Assembly (NCBI GenBank): GCA_025201345.1 | Contig: JAIXMG010000012.1 | Coordinates: 496,001-560,000, forward strand | DNA: 64,000 nt | Origin: Thamnidium elegans | Lineage: Eukaryota; Mucoromycota; Mucoromycetes; Mucorales; Mucoraceae | Direction: 5' to 3' | Shown here: positions 45,495 through 56,179 of the stretch, piece after piece | Numbering within the stretch: the stretch's first letter is position 1 | How the letters are laid out: each line of letters opens with the position of its first letter | The notes under the pieces: generated by a model | Database searches by the model: none | The model's input: the letters and a program-made list of their open reading frames with translations, nothing else | Told to the model about the DNA's origin: nothing | Translations under genes and position numbers: made by a program

Positions 45495-45773
45495 TTACAA
45501 CAGATTTCTATTGTAAACGATATTGTAAATGACACATAAAAATAATACTTCGTATATGACTCGATAAAATTGTACCTTTCTTTTATTATTTCTCCTCTTG
45601 CTAGTACTTTTGTCTAGTTCCTACAAAAGAACAAATTTAGTTAATAATTGCCATGGAGACAAGGTTCAATGAAAATTAATACTCACTTTGTTGATGTCAT
45701 CCAAAGCTGCTTTATTTATCTTTATAAAGACTTTCTTATGTTGAGCAATGAACTGGTTCACTTCTTTTGTCAT
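45495..45773 (-). CDS. possible small spliced gene
   Basis: Two exons (45773-45687 and 45620-45495) with good GTGAGT...TAG sites give 70 aa: a charged N-terminal half (MTKEVNQFIAQHKKVFIKIN, later STSKRRNNKRK) and a hydrophobic C-terminal segment. It resembles a small coiled-coil or tail-anchored protein, but I recognise no family. An upstream exon cannot be excluded, since a CTACAG acceptor precedes the ATG by 15 nt. Neighbouring MITE DNA lowers confidence. Confidence 0.35.
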
Positions 45774-46180
45774 TGTTACAAGACTATTCTGTAGAGAGAT
45801 GATTTCTGGTCGGGCGGCGAATTAGAAAAATGTATTATAGGCGTTGCTTTTTTTTTTAAGCTGTCAAACCATGGCGCCAGTTAAATTAGTGTGGTATAAT
45901 TTATATTAGAAATGTTTTATTTAAGTATCAAATGAAATAAAATAAGCCATGAAATTACTTTCTCAGAATCCACGAAATGAACTTCCAATCTTTATTTTAC
46001 AGCCCGTGAATTTTTTCTCAAAATCCTCAAATTGAGAGTGGAACGAGAGTATCACAACTGAATTATTTTGAGGGGGTGGGACGGGCTTTTAACCATAAGC
46101 CACACATTTGCAAGGGGTGCCTTTCAGCTTTTTTTTTTTCTTTTTTATTTTTTTGAAATAAACATTTTTTATACAACACA

Positions 46181-46624
46181 ATGTCAAAGAAGACACAAAC
46201 AGCAGAGGTCTTTGTCAAGCTTTTAATTGGAGCCGGTAAAGCTTCACCCAGTCCACCTGTCGGTCCCGCTTTAGGTGCTCGTGGTGTAAAGTCTATGGAT
46301 TTCTGTAAACAGTTCAATGACAAGACCAAGCATATTGTTGCGGACACACCATTACCAACTGTGATTACCATTAAGTCCGATCGCTCTTTCACGTTTATCG
46401 TGAAATCTCCACCTACCACCTACTTTTTGAAAAAGGCAGCAGGTATTACCAAGGGAGCTCAAACACCAGGCACTGAAGTAGCTGGACAGGTTAGTTTGAA
46501 ACACGTATATGAAATTGCAAAGATTAAGCAGCAAGATGTCAATTTGAAGCATTTATCGCTGGAGAGTATCACTAGCAGTATTATTGGTGTCGCAAAGAGT
46601 GTTGGTATTCAAGTTGTTCATTAA
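46181..46624 (+). CDS. mitochondrial large ribosomal subunit protein uL11m
   Basis: This intronless gene encodes 147 aa. AEVFVKLLIGAGKASPSPPV, GPALGARGVKSMDFCKQFN, KSPPTTYFLKKAAG and the C-terminal LESITSSIIGVAKSVGI are the L11 N-terminal and RNA-binding domains. The bacterial-type pattern and the absence of eukaryotic L12-type features place it in the mitochondrial ribosome, at the GTPase-associated centre. The N-terminus is short and basic without a clear cleavable presequence, as in yeast Mrpl19. Confidence 0.94.
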   Translation: MSKKTQTAEVFVKLLIGAGKASPSPPVGPALGARGVKSMDFCKQFNDKTKHIVADTPLPTVITIKSDRSFTFIVKSPPTTYFLKKAAGITKGAQTPGTEVAGQVSLKHVYEIAKIKQQDVNLKHLSLESITSSIIGVAKSVGIQVVH

Positions 46625-46928
46625 ATTACTTTTTTCCTTTTTTGACGCCAAAAAAAAAAAAAAAAAAAATAACAGTAAAAAAAAAAAAAAAAAAAGACCT
46701 TGTATTATAATATAGATGTTATCATTCCCCCAAAAAAAAAACACACGCACCTAATAAAGATGATTGTTATTTAAATAAAAGAAGTGATAAACGACATGGC
46801 ATGAAACAGATTAAGACAGCGCTTCTCAAAAAAAAAAAAAAAAAAAGGGAAATACCCCATATTTTTATATTTTCCCACCTTTTTTTCTTTTTAACATTAT
46901 TTCAAGGACAGTTTTTTTTTTTTTAGTA

Positions 46929-48382
46929 ATGAGGTTATTCAAGTTATGTCAAACTACACTTCGACGACAATTTTCAGTTACAAGCCAAGCAAGACACAAA
47001 GACTATTATTTAACCAAAGGAGTAGGAGGTAAGGAAGAGAGATAAAAAGGTTGTATAATATACCAAAAAAGGGGGACCTATTTAGATAGTCTGTTAAGAA
47101 TTCAACTCAACCGTACAAATCAACTTGTTGGAACTTGTTCTTCTCGAGGCTCACGACCTTCCAATGAAGACCAGTTTTCGACGGTGTCGTTGGATATACC
47201 GGCTACACCACATGTACATACTATGAATAAAGAAGCGGAGCGTGCTTATGTTGGTATATTTGACGGGTATGTTTTTTTTTTAAAAATAGATTAATTTTGT
47301 TAGTCTAAATTATTATTTGGCTAAGACATGGTGGACCAGTTGTATCTGAATGGCTATCGCACAAATTACACGAAACGATTGAGAATATTACTTTGGCAGA
47401 TTTTCACGAGACACTAGTTTATTTACGTAGTTATAGAGGCTATTTTAAACGATTTCCAATTCCTAGCGTGCTAAAAGAATGCGTTGATTCGGAGGGCAGA
47501 CCGAACCCAGATATAGATATACACGATTTAACCATGGAGCAAAGAATCACGATTGGGTTCCTGTATGCGGATATGGTCTGCTTAAAGCAGTCCAGCGGGC
47601 TCTTAGACGCTCATCTGGACGACGAAGGGTCTACGGGCAGTATCGCCATTGTTGAACCGCACGACAAAAAAGCGTTTTGGGAAAGTGAAGCGTATGACAT
47701 CATTGTGGGACACGTAGGCGATACAAGAATACTGTTATGCGATGCCAATACGGGACATGCGATTTCGTTGACCACAGGCGATCATCATCCTGGTAATCCG
47801 GTCGAAACTGACAGGTTAAGAAAGTACGCTGGGTTTGTAACTACTGACTCATGGGGCGATGAACGTATAATGGGTATGTTGGCAACAAGTCGAGCGTTTG
47901 GGGATGCAAAGTTGAAGAGGTTTGGGGTCTCTGCCGAACCCGATATTGTCCGATACAGTGTCAATGAAAAGAATCCAGGTGCGTTTATTGTGTTGGTTAC
48001 GGATGGCATTACATCTGTTATGTCTGACCAGGAAGTAGTTGATATTGTAAGTTGTTGTTACAGATTAAATAATTTTAGTGTTAATCATTTTGTGTGTGTG
48101 TGTGTGTGTAGGTTAAACAGTATAGTCTGCCTTCTTTGTCTGCCAAGAAATTAGTGGATGCAGCAGATCATTTACAGAGCGATGATAATGTTACAGCAGT
48201 TGTAAGTATATTTCCCTTTTTTATTTAAAAAAAGTAAAAAGAAGAGAAAACTCTTTATTAATACTTTTTTAAAAAAGGTCGTTCGATTAAAGCACTGGGG
48301 TAAAAGAATGCATGATTATACTAATGAACTCCGAGCGTATCGGATGGAGAACTCTACCATGAGTAGTCGACAAAGTTGGTAA
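46929..48382 (+). CDS. PP2C-type protein phosphatase, probably mitochondrial
   Basis: Five exons (46929-47028, 47086-47266, 47326-48046, 48112-48201, 48278-48382) encode 398 aa. The first about 25 residues (MRLFKLCQTTLRRQFSVTSQ) look like a mitochondrial targeting sequence. PP2C motifs follow in order: RPSNEDQ (60-63), GIFDGHGG (D93 metal ligand), GSTGSIA, VGDTRILL, TSRAFGD, VLVTDGI and SDDNVTAVVV. All metal-binding aspartates are present. The pattern suits fungal Ptc6/Aup1-like phosphatases, which act on mitochondrial enzymes or mitophagy; the exact orthology is inferred. Intron 3 ends in a (TG) repeat at about 48091-48109. Confidence 0.92.
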
Positions 48383-48506
48383 AACGTCACAAGGTTTTTT
48401 TTCTCTTTTTTTTTTTTTTTTTTATTTATTTTTTTTTCGCACTTCTTTTTTTTTTTTTTCCCCTTTCTCTTTTTTAGCCCAAAAAAAAAAAAATAATAAT
48501 AAAAAA

Positions 48507-49523
48507 ATGATGACAGAAAGTTCTTTATATGAAGAAGAAGAATACATGGGACATTCTCTAGAAGAAGAACTTCTCGGTAAAGGCTACTTAAATGAAGTAC
48601 CTTTAGGGTCTTCTTTAGCAGCAGAATTAAAATCAGCAACGATAGAAGATGAATTAGCAACTGATAGCATTGAACCAACGTCTAAATTAGCGACTATGGC
48701 CATGTCTGCTATGGACAGATCGTGTGATGTAACTAGCCCTTTATTATCGCCCTTACAGTGGTCCGCGTCTACGGGTATTCGTAGTCGACGCTCTTCTTTT
48801 TCGTCGTCCTGGTCTTCGTTGAATGAAGAAGATGATGACCCGTTTGAACTATTAAAGCGACAGCTGGAAGATTTAAATACAGCAGTATGGGAAACCAAAA
48901 CGCTTCACAAGCGGTTATTAAACACTTTATCGTTGGATGAAACACTAAAAGATCTCGTGACTTTTTCACCACCACTTGAATTTGTGATTCAGTCAGTAAT
49001 CAATAACGTCCAGTCTAAATCTCGCGACCGTGAAAGACAGACGAATTATCTGCGTAACTTGGACGGAGCTATTCGAAAGGAAGCTAGTTATTTGTCAGTT
49101 GAAGCGTTGAAGGATATCGAGGTGTTGTTATCGTGTGTGAAGAATACGCTGAATGATTCTAATTACTCGTATGAAAATCCTCTACCTGCTATAAGGACGC
49201 TGACCATTGAAACTAGCGCTGCTACAGAGTCCTTGGAGGAGCTGAAGGAAATCATGTACGTCAATAAACGTCAAGTACAAGAACTGAATTCAAGATTAAG
49301 ATCAATTGCAAAAACTGTACATGAAGTTAGAAAAGATATGAGAAGGATAAATAAATTTATAGAAGAGAAGGATGATGAAGACCCGGTCGTTTTGGAAAAA
49401 GGTGAAGCTGCTGCAAGAGTAAAAGAAATTATGTGGGGTTTAGATGATATAGATGATGCTTCGACAAAGAAAATTAAACAAATACAAGCTTTTTGTGAAA
49501 ATGCACAACTCACATGTACTTGA
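48507..49523 (+). CDS. unknown coiled-coil protein, acidic Ser-rich N-terminus
   Basis: This single exon has 338 codons. Residues 1-75 are acidic (EEEEYMGHSLEEELLGKGYL). Residues 85-115 are a Ser-rich patch (SRRSSFSSSWSSLNEEDDD) that looks like a phosphorylation region. From residue 120 on, several amphipathic helices and coiled coil are predicted by eye (DPFELLKRQLEDLNTAVWET, later NSRLRSIAKTVHEVRKDMRR). The short linear segment GYLNEVPLGSSLAAEL may be a docking motif. I recognise no family. A second Met directly follows the first. The steady codon use and composition over 1 kb make it a real gene. Confidence 0.7.
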   Translation: MMTESSLYEEEEYMGHSLEEELLGKGYLNEVPLGSSLAAELKSATIEDELATDSIEPTSKLATMAMSAMDRSCDVTSPLLSPLQWSASTGIRSRRSSFSSSWSSLNEEDDDPFELLKRQLEDLNTAVWETKTLHKRLLNTLSLDETLKDLVTFSPPLEFVIQSVINNVQSKSRDRERQTNYLRNLDGAIRKEASYLSVEALKDIEVLLSCVKNTLNDSNYSYENPLPAIRTLTIETSAATESLEELKEIMYVNKRQVQELNSRLRSIAKTVHEVRKDMRRINKFIEEKDDEDPVVLEKGEAAARVKEIMWGLDDIDDASTKKIKQIQAFCENAQLTCT

Positions 49524-49702
49524 GAGTTTTTTTTTTCTTCTTTATTATTATTATTCCCCCCCCCCTTTTTTTTTCTCTTAACTATCCCCCCCCCCTTTTT
49601 TATATTCATTAAACAATCTTCCAATCAAATCTCTCCTTATCTATTAAGTATGTGTGCACTGCCTTTTTCTTCTTCTTATTAGTGTAACAGCATATTTTTA
49701 TT

Positions 49703-51237
49703 TTATAAATCAATATAGGCAGATAAATCGTCCCAAATAGTTTGAAATGTTGCATGTCGAAAAGGTAATGTAATAAATGATTGTGTAGATGGCAAATTAG
49801 ATAGGGTATACAAACGAGTGGTTGAAGCAGAAACAATGCCTTTCACTTTGGCGTACGTACGTAGATGATCTGCAGCTTCTGCTCTTCTTGCCACGATATA
49901 TTCTGTTACCTGTCGATCCAATGGTACCGAGTAGTTTAAATCGTGGTGGATACTCTGTAAGGCTTGAATGATTTCGATTGCATCAGGTCGGTTTTCGGCT
50001 TTAGGTTCCAAGCAGGCAACATACAGCTTTTTGTACCAACTAGGCAGTCCAGGTACGATTTCTATTCGATACACATGATCTTCTGCAGTACGATCTCCAT
50101 CCAACAGCACGTCTGGTGACGGGAAAATGACTTTACTGACAAGTTGCCAAATAATGATACCTAAACTATAAATATCAGATTTCTCGGTATAGACCCCTTG
50201 ACGCACTTCGGGTGCAACATAGGGCAATCGACCATAGACTGCTTTTGTTAGGGCTGTCACCGAAGACGATTCTTTGCTGGGTGTTGCAAAGCGGTAGTCG
50301 ACCAGGAAATAGTCCGAATCGGTGCAGACAATGTTGCGTGGATGGACGTTGCGATGACACATGCCGACTTTATGCAGATCGCTTAGATTGGCAGCAAGGC
50401 GCAGAATGGTACCGGTAATGGTCTTGAGATCAAGATCGCCTAGTGGCATTTGCTGCATGTGGTCTTCGAGATTACCGTCGTTGCTGAACTTCATGACCAT
50501 CATCAGGTCGCTGGTGCTTTCACAGACTGTTAGGCCTTGGAATAGCAGTGGTAGAAATGCCTTAGATTGTACAGATATCTAAAATTACTAATTTAATGTT
50601 AATACAGAAAAGAAAAAGAAAAAATAGAGTATAGTTGCCTCGTTTAATAACTTGTCGTCGACTATTTTTAAGGCCATTCTTAATGGTTGTGGGTCATAGG
50701 CAGGAGTCATGTGGACAGAGTACACGGCAGAGAAGCCACCAGCACCAATAAATTGCATATTGGAAAACCAAGACCAGGGAAACCACTGCATGTATTTATC
50801 AAGGTTTTCACAGTAGATTTGAGTCACTGCTTTTCGAGCGCGCGGATGGACGGATGCAATGACTTGATCTTGACCGTAATGATCTGATAAGGATTCAAAG
50901 GATAATTGTTGTCTCCAGACCATAATCCAATTCTAAATTTGAGATATATTATGAATACACATAAAAAATATATATAACATGTAGAAAAAAATTACTTTAC
51001 CCATGCTTTGTCAAATTGGATAGCGTTCTCTAGATAGGTGTCAGATACGTCTTTATATAATTGGGCGATGCGTTCATCAATAGGAGATAAAAATTGGTCC
51101 GTTTGTAAAATTAAATTTTCAAGACCAAATATGTGTGGGCAGAGTTCGATAAATTGTGTTACGGCACTTTTGGTCTGGGTGATGAGTTCTTCGTGCAGTT
51201 GTTGCGAGTAGATACGTTCTAACTCATGATCGTCCAT
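49703..51237 (-). CDS. protein kinase-like protein with HRN/DYR motifs (putative pseudokinase)
   Basis: Three exons (51237-51001, 50932-50639, 50578-49703) encode 468 aa. Residues 1-135 form a helical region before the kinase fold. The fold shows a Gly loop GAGGFSAVY (142-150), MALK (K168), CHRNVHPRN (HRD changed to HRN, N254), VDYR in place of DFG (D271 kept), YVAPEV and SDIYSLGIIIWQLV. The catalytic-base Asp is therefore replaced by Asn, so phosphotransfer should be absent or very weak, while ATP binding may persist. The second intron starts with GC (GAG|GCAACT...TTTTAG); no usable GT keeps the frame. The start MDDHELER was chosen over an upstream in-frame Met in T-rich leader DNA. Confidence 0.85.
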
Positions 51238-51749
51238 TTTATTTTTTGTTGGTAAAGAGAGAAAGAGAAGACTGGGGGGATTGTATTTTATATACCCTAT
51301 ATATATAAAAAAAGTCACACAAAAACTACATTGGTGTGACCAAAATGGCCCTGTAGACTTTTTTGCATTTCTTGTCGAAAAATATAGAATTCAAAGACTC
51401 TTGGCTGAATATACCTTGCTACTGATTTTTTTTTTTTTTTTTTTGACAACAAAATTATACTCCTCCCCCTTTAAAAAGCCCGCGCTCAACCAAATTTGAC
51501 GGGGTTAAAAAAAAAAAAAAAAGCGGTTCACTGCATAAACTATTCTTTTTTTTTTTTATGGCATCAGTTGATTTTTTTTTTATTATTGTATATGGAAAAG
51601 GGATAATAATAAAATTGATTATTACAAAAAAAAATCTGTTGCTACTAAAAGTGATGAGAGATATATAATTATTTTTTTTTTAGGGGGGGAATAAAAATAA
51701 TAGAGCGAAGGGAGAATATATAAAGATAATGAATATGTAAAAAAAAGAA
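51238..51749. other. spacer, promoter of kinase-like gene
   Basis: This 512-bp stretch is dominated by A/T homopolymers, including T(18) near 51427-51444 and A(17) near 51507-51523. It has no ORF. Confidence 0.4.
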
Positions 51750-52046
51750 TTAAAATTGAACACCAAGATCAAGAGCTCTTTGGCGCATGTATGTATACAG
51801 TTTATACTGAAGGCCATATAATGGAGAATCAAACTTTGCTTGTTCTGTCAAATATGTTTGAACACCAACTACTAACTCCAGTAACGAATCGTTACGATAA
51901 TCGTAGTAATCGGCTTCAGCTACTGCGTTGACCATATCATTATCGTATTGCTCGAAACATGATTCGTCTACCAGTTGTTGATCATTAATTTCATCATAAT
52001 AATAAACAGACTGGTCTTCATGGTCTTGATAATAATGATTATACAT
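51750..52046 (-). CDS. small acidic Tyr/Asp-rich protein, unknown
   Basis: This 98-codon single exon begins MYNHYYQDHEDQSVYYYDEI and ends LYTYMRQRALDLGVQF. The N-terminal half is acidic and tyrosine-rich; the C-terminal half looks like one or two helices (LLELVVGVQTYLTEQAKF). The change from low-complexity to ordered sequence and the clean context suggest a real gene, but no family is recognised. It might be a C-terminal exon of a larger gene, although the ATG is followed upstream by stops. Confidence 0.5.
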   Translation of the reverse strand: MYNHYYQDHEDQSVYYYDEINDQQLVDESCFEQYDNDMVNAVAEADYYDYRNDSLLELVVGVQTYLTEQAKFDSPLYGLQYKLYTYMRQRALDLGVQF

Positions 52047-53161
52047 TTTTGAGTGAGAAAATATGGTTTTCTTATTTAGTAGTAGTAGTTGAATTAATCT
52101 TTATACTAGTTTATCAATTGAACCCCCAAGATTCGAACTATTTTTTTTGATAAAGAAATACAAACTACTAAAAAAAAAAGAAGAAGAGAGAGAATGAAGT
52201 AAAAAGGGAAGGATGAAGAAAAGATATTTTTTGTTATTGCAAAGTAGTTGCTTTTATATACAAAAAAAAAAAAAAAAAAAGATAAGAGGAGAGAAGTAAT
52301 AATGTAGTCAGTTACACAACGGTAATCTTTTTTTGTAAAACCCGAAGAAAGAAGAGATGTGGGAGTATTAAACCAGTTCTATGCCCCTCGTCCTGTTTTG
52401 TTTAAAGTAATCTTGCGCAAAACATGTTTCCATTTTCAATAAATTGTATAACACGACAAAGAGATTATGCAAACTCTCTTTCTTTTCACTAATATATAAA
52501 ATGATATATAGTTTGACACATTTAGTTATGACAACGAAGCAAAATTACATGTAAACAAAAAAGTACGAGAAACTCCTTGAATCGTTTGAAACTAAACTAT
52601 CGCTATAACAGCTGTCATCCACTCCTTTGATCGACAAAGGGCACGCTTCTTTATTTTTGGCTCTTTCCCCCCCTTTTTTTTTATTGACTTGAAAACCAAA
52701 AGGAGTTCTGTCCCCCCCCCCCCCTTGGGAGAAAAAGAAATGAATAAGCCCAACTTTTTGTAGTGTCCAATCGGTTACTTTGCCGTAGTTTTTGTCTGCG
52801 AAAATAAAAAAAAATTGCCTCTTACATCATCATCATCATGTTACTTTTAATTTTATAAAATAACGTGTATTTTTAAAAAACTAGATACCATTTCTCCCTC
52901 TTTATCTTTTATATAAATATATATATATATATATATTTTATTTATAAAAAAGGGAGATAAATGTATAAATTACATACAGTTATAATTTTTGTTGTTGGTG
53001 TTATTGTTAATATACATATATATATATATGTATATATTTTATATAATATGTGATGGGGATTAATAAAATGAATGTGTTGTATAAATGAAAAAAAAAAGGG
53101 AAGAGGGGAAAGGGGGATATGTATGTACAACAAAAGAAGTGTATATCTTTTTTTCTTTCTT
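52047..53161. other. 1.1-kb AT-rich spacer
   Basis: The spacer holds a C(13) run at 52712-52724, a TA repeat near 52915-52936, and A/T homopolymers. The right part is probably the 3' UTR of the membrane protein gene. No gene was seen. Confidence 0.5.
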
Positions 53162-54068
53162 TTAAAAGAATTCTTGTTTACTAGGCGGTTCAGGGAAATC
53201 TTCCAAATTACGAAGCTTTTCATGCATGTTTGTTCTGCGTAAACGAGCAGCGTATGCACTAATAGCAGTGGCGAAATAAAACTACATTAAAAAAATAAAT
53301 AATTAAATACGGTAATTTGTGTGGCTTAAAAAATATTTTGGTACCTGGATAAAATTAATTATCATGACAATGACTGAAAATGCAATCATCATGTATTTGA
53401 AGCCTTTTGTACAGTCTTCCAAGGATACGGCTTCGCTAGAGAGTGTACAGTGACCAATAATCTCGCTTCGATTGACAGCTAGTACAATAATAACCGCTAC
53501 AGTAACTATAAATTGTAAAATAACAACAAACCAGTATACCATTTTAAACATGACAATCATTTTTCTATGTTGCTAATAAATAATAATCAGCCTCATGTAT
53601 ATATGTTATTATTTTTTATTTTTGCTAAATTACTTACTGTAATACTGCCAATAACACCAAAGAGAGAAGCAAGCGAGAATAAAATTGTGACAGCGACTGT
53701 GGTGTAAAAGACACCGTTTACTGCAGTCATGTTGTAAGTAAAATCTGTATTATTCAAATAGGATTGATCTAATTAAATTAAGTTAATAACTAGTCTTGAA
53801 ACGTGTATAGAACAGCTTACCATCATTTGCCTTTACTAAGAAAAGACCTACAGTAGACATGATATAAATGGCCTAATGAAAAAATACGTATATATTTTAG
53901 TTTATCGTTTCAATTCGTTTCAATTCGTTTTTTTTTTTACGGCTGAAAGCAAAGCAATGATTAAAACACCAGCCCTATATTTTGAAACAATTAGTACGCA
54001 TAAAAAGAATGCATTGGCTTATTATTTTACCTGACGGGGATGCAACAACAACACTTATATTGACCCAT
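53162..54068 (-). CDS. four-pass membrane protein with Cys-rich N-terminus
   Basis: Six exons (54068-54031, 53974-53941, 53872-53821, 53768-53638, 53572-53345, 53281-53162) encode 200 aa. It starts MGQYKCCCCIPVR, a cysteine cluster likely to be palmitoylated, with a possible N-terminal glycine modification. Four hydrophobic segments follow (about residues 13-35, 60-85, 95-118, 137-165). An extracellular loop carries NNTDFTYNMT glycosylation sites. A second loop has two Cys (GHCTLSSEAVSLEDC). The tail is charged (RRTNMHEKLRNLEDF). The layout is tetraspan/MARVEL-like, but without a CCG motif. Function is unknown. Several exons are under 55 nt. Confidence 0.78.
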
Positions 54069-56179
54069 TTTTTATATAAGTATAAATTAATAAGAGAAGA
54101 GAAGAGTTTACTAGGTAAAAAAAGCGGGGGCTAATCAAGAGTAAGAAGAAGAAGAGAAATAGTAATAATAAAAAACAACTTGATATATATATCCTTTATT
54201 TGCGAAGCCTCATTATATATATCGTTTTGAATGTGTGCGTATAAATTAAGCCCAGTCGTGTTACATAAAAAAAAAATACGCAAGCTATTATTGGTATATA
54301 TATAAATATATATCAAAAGTCTCTTTTATAAGTAAAATAGTTTGATAGAGAATTGACTTTAGGGACGTATGACTTGGCTAAAATTTCTTTTTAGGAAAAT
54401 AGTGGGGCTGATAAACTTTGTACTGGCTTACAATTATTTTTTGATCCAAGCTTCATTTTGAGTCCTTACTAAACACTGGATTAATTTTTTTTTCTTTTTT
54501 CGTTTAAAAGAACCAAGTAACTTGGCATGTATCTAATAAATATGTATCTTTTTCTTTGGCTGTATTGCGCTTTTTTTTTTATTTTTTGATCCAAAAAGTA
54601 TTCTTGTACCACTCTATTGCATCCTACTATGGATTTAAGGGTAGCATGATGAGTGACATAAAGGGTTGCTTTTTTTGGTGGCCGGCTAAATATAGATTTG
54701 ATGTCATAAAATTGGTAATTATAGTCCAGACGAATATTTTTTTTTTTTGGATTGGTATGTATATAACTTTATAAAATACAGTATATATATGTAATTAAAG
54801 GTATTCTATGTGTATGTAAAATAAACGAAAGAATATTAACGTCAGTAAGAGAACAAATCGTTCTGATATTTATGATGCTATTGTAAATGCTTAGCAACAA
54901 AAAAAAAAAGACATGTAAATCCCACAAGGGTATCATTTCTCGATTGACACAAATATATATTTTTTTTTGATCGATACACCAAGTAACTTTATTTTATAAC
55001 GGGTAGGCAATTTTTTTTATAATCATCAGGTATATAAATTGATAGCCAATAAAAAAATAAATAACAAGGCCCAATTTGTTTTTATTTTGAATGGACTACT
55101 AGTTTAGGCAAAATGTATATGTTTTTTTGTTGTTACAAATCAAGATACTTTCGAAACAAAGCAAAAAACTCGCGATATTATACTGGGTGGACACTATATC
55201 TCACAAATACACATATCAATCACTTGAAATAAAACTACTTTTTTTTTAAAAAAAAAAAATGAATTTGACTCAATTGTAAATATAGTGTTGTTGTGGGCTT
55301 AGCGTTAATTTACATGATATAGTCTCATTCTTTGCTAAAAGTTCAATTTTTATGTTCTTGAAAAAGAAGGATCATTCAAAGAAACTGTGCTTTTTTATAA
55401 AGTTAAAATACAGTGATTGTTTTTAAATAGTGTAAATTATATTGTTTCGAATGTTGATGTAAATAGTTTACCGTTCGGTGGGGCTGAACAAATGAAAGCG
55501 GATAATCATATATCCCCAAGAAGTCGTAGCATATATTTATTAAAGACACTGCTCCCCACTTCTTTATGAAACTTTATGGGGTTCAAAAAAGGGCTACTTT
55601 TATTACGTTCGTATATTTTGTCGCGTGCACAAGGTAACTACTACTCGTACTGTCACGAAATTATAATTTGTCCTGAGTTTAATCCGGGCTGGTAATAATC
55701 AGTACGAATATTACTAGGTCTTACCCGGAGACTTGAACCGGTAAAAGCCACCAGCAGAACGGCATTTTCGGTGTGTTAAAATAAGCAGCTTTTAAAAGTT
55801 GCAAATTGTAGACTTGTATATGAAAATGATTGAATAGATCAAATAGCCAAATAGACCCTCCTATTTTATCATGATCACCCATTTTATCAACAATTTTTAG
55901 TAAATATATATTTTTTTCTATTACGCATACCAGTAAGTACTTTTTTTTATACGTGTATATTTAAAAAGAGCATATGTATTCATTTATTAGTCGGCAATAG
56001 TATTAAAATAAAAAGAAAGTAGCTTTACGGTATACCAGTCTGGTGAAGCATATTTGTATATTTTTTTAACAAGTGCTCTTATGCACGGTGGTTGCTTTAA
56101 GAAGAAACGTAAAGACAAAAATGATGCGTAAAAAGGTACGTGAAAAGTAATAGGTTATACTTTCTGAGCGCGAACGTGT
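54069..56179. other. gene-poor spacer, left part
   Basis: No gene or intact repeat was seen. Short T/A palindromes occur (for example near 55240-55258). Around 55680-55790 a GC-richer segment has tRNA-like T-loop text but no acceptor-stem pairing. Confidence 0.4.

Noticed and set aside
50992..51318. Upstream Met start for the kinase-like gene
   Set aside because: The 27 added residues come from pyrimidine-rich leader sequence; MDDHELER at 51237 is the better start.
55680..55790. tRNA-like segment (CCGGTTCAAGT) on the minus strand
   Set aside because: The T-loop would have nine bases and the two acceptor strands do not pair.
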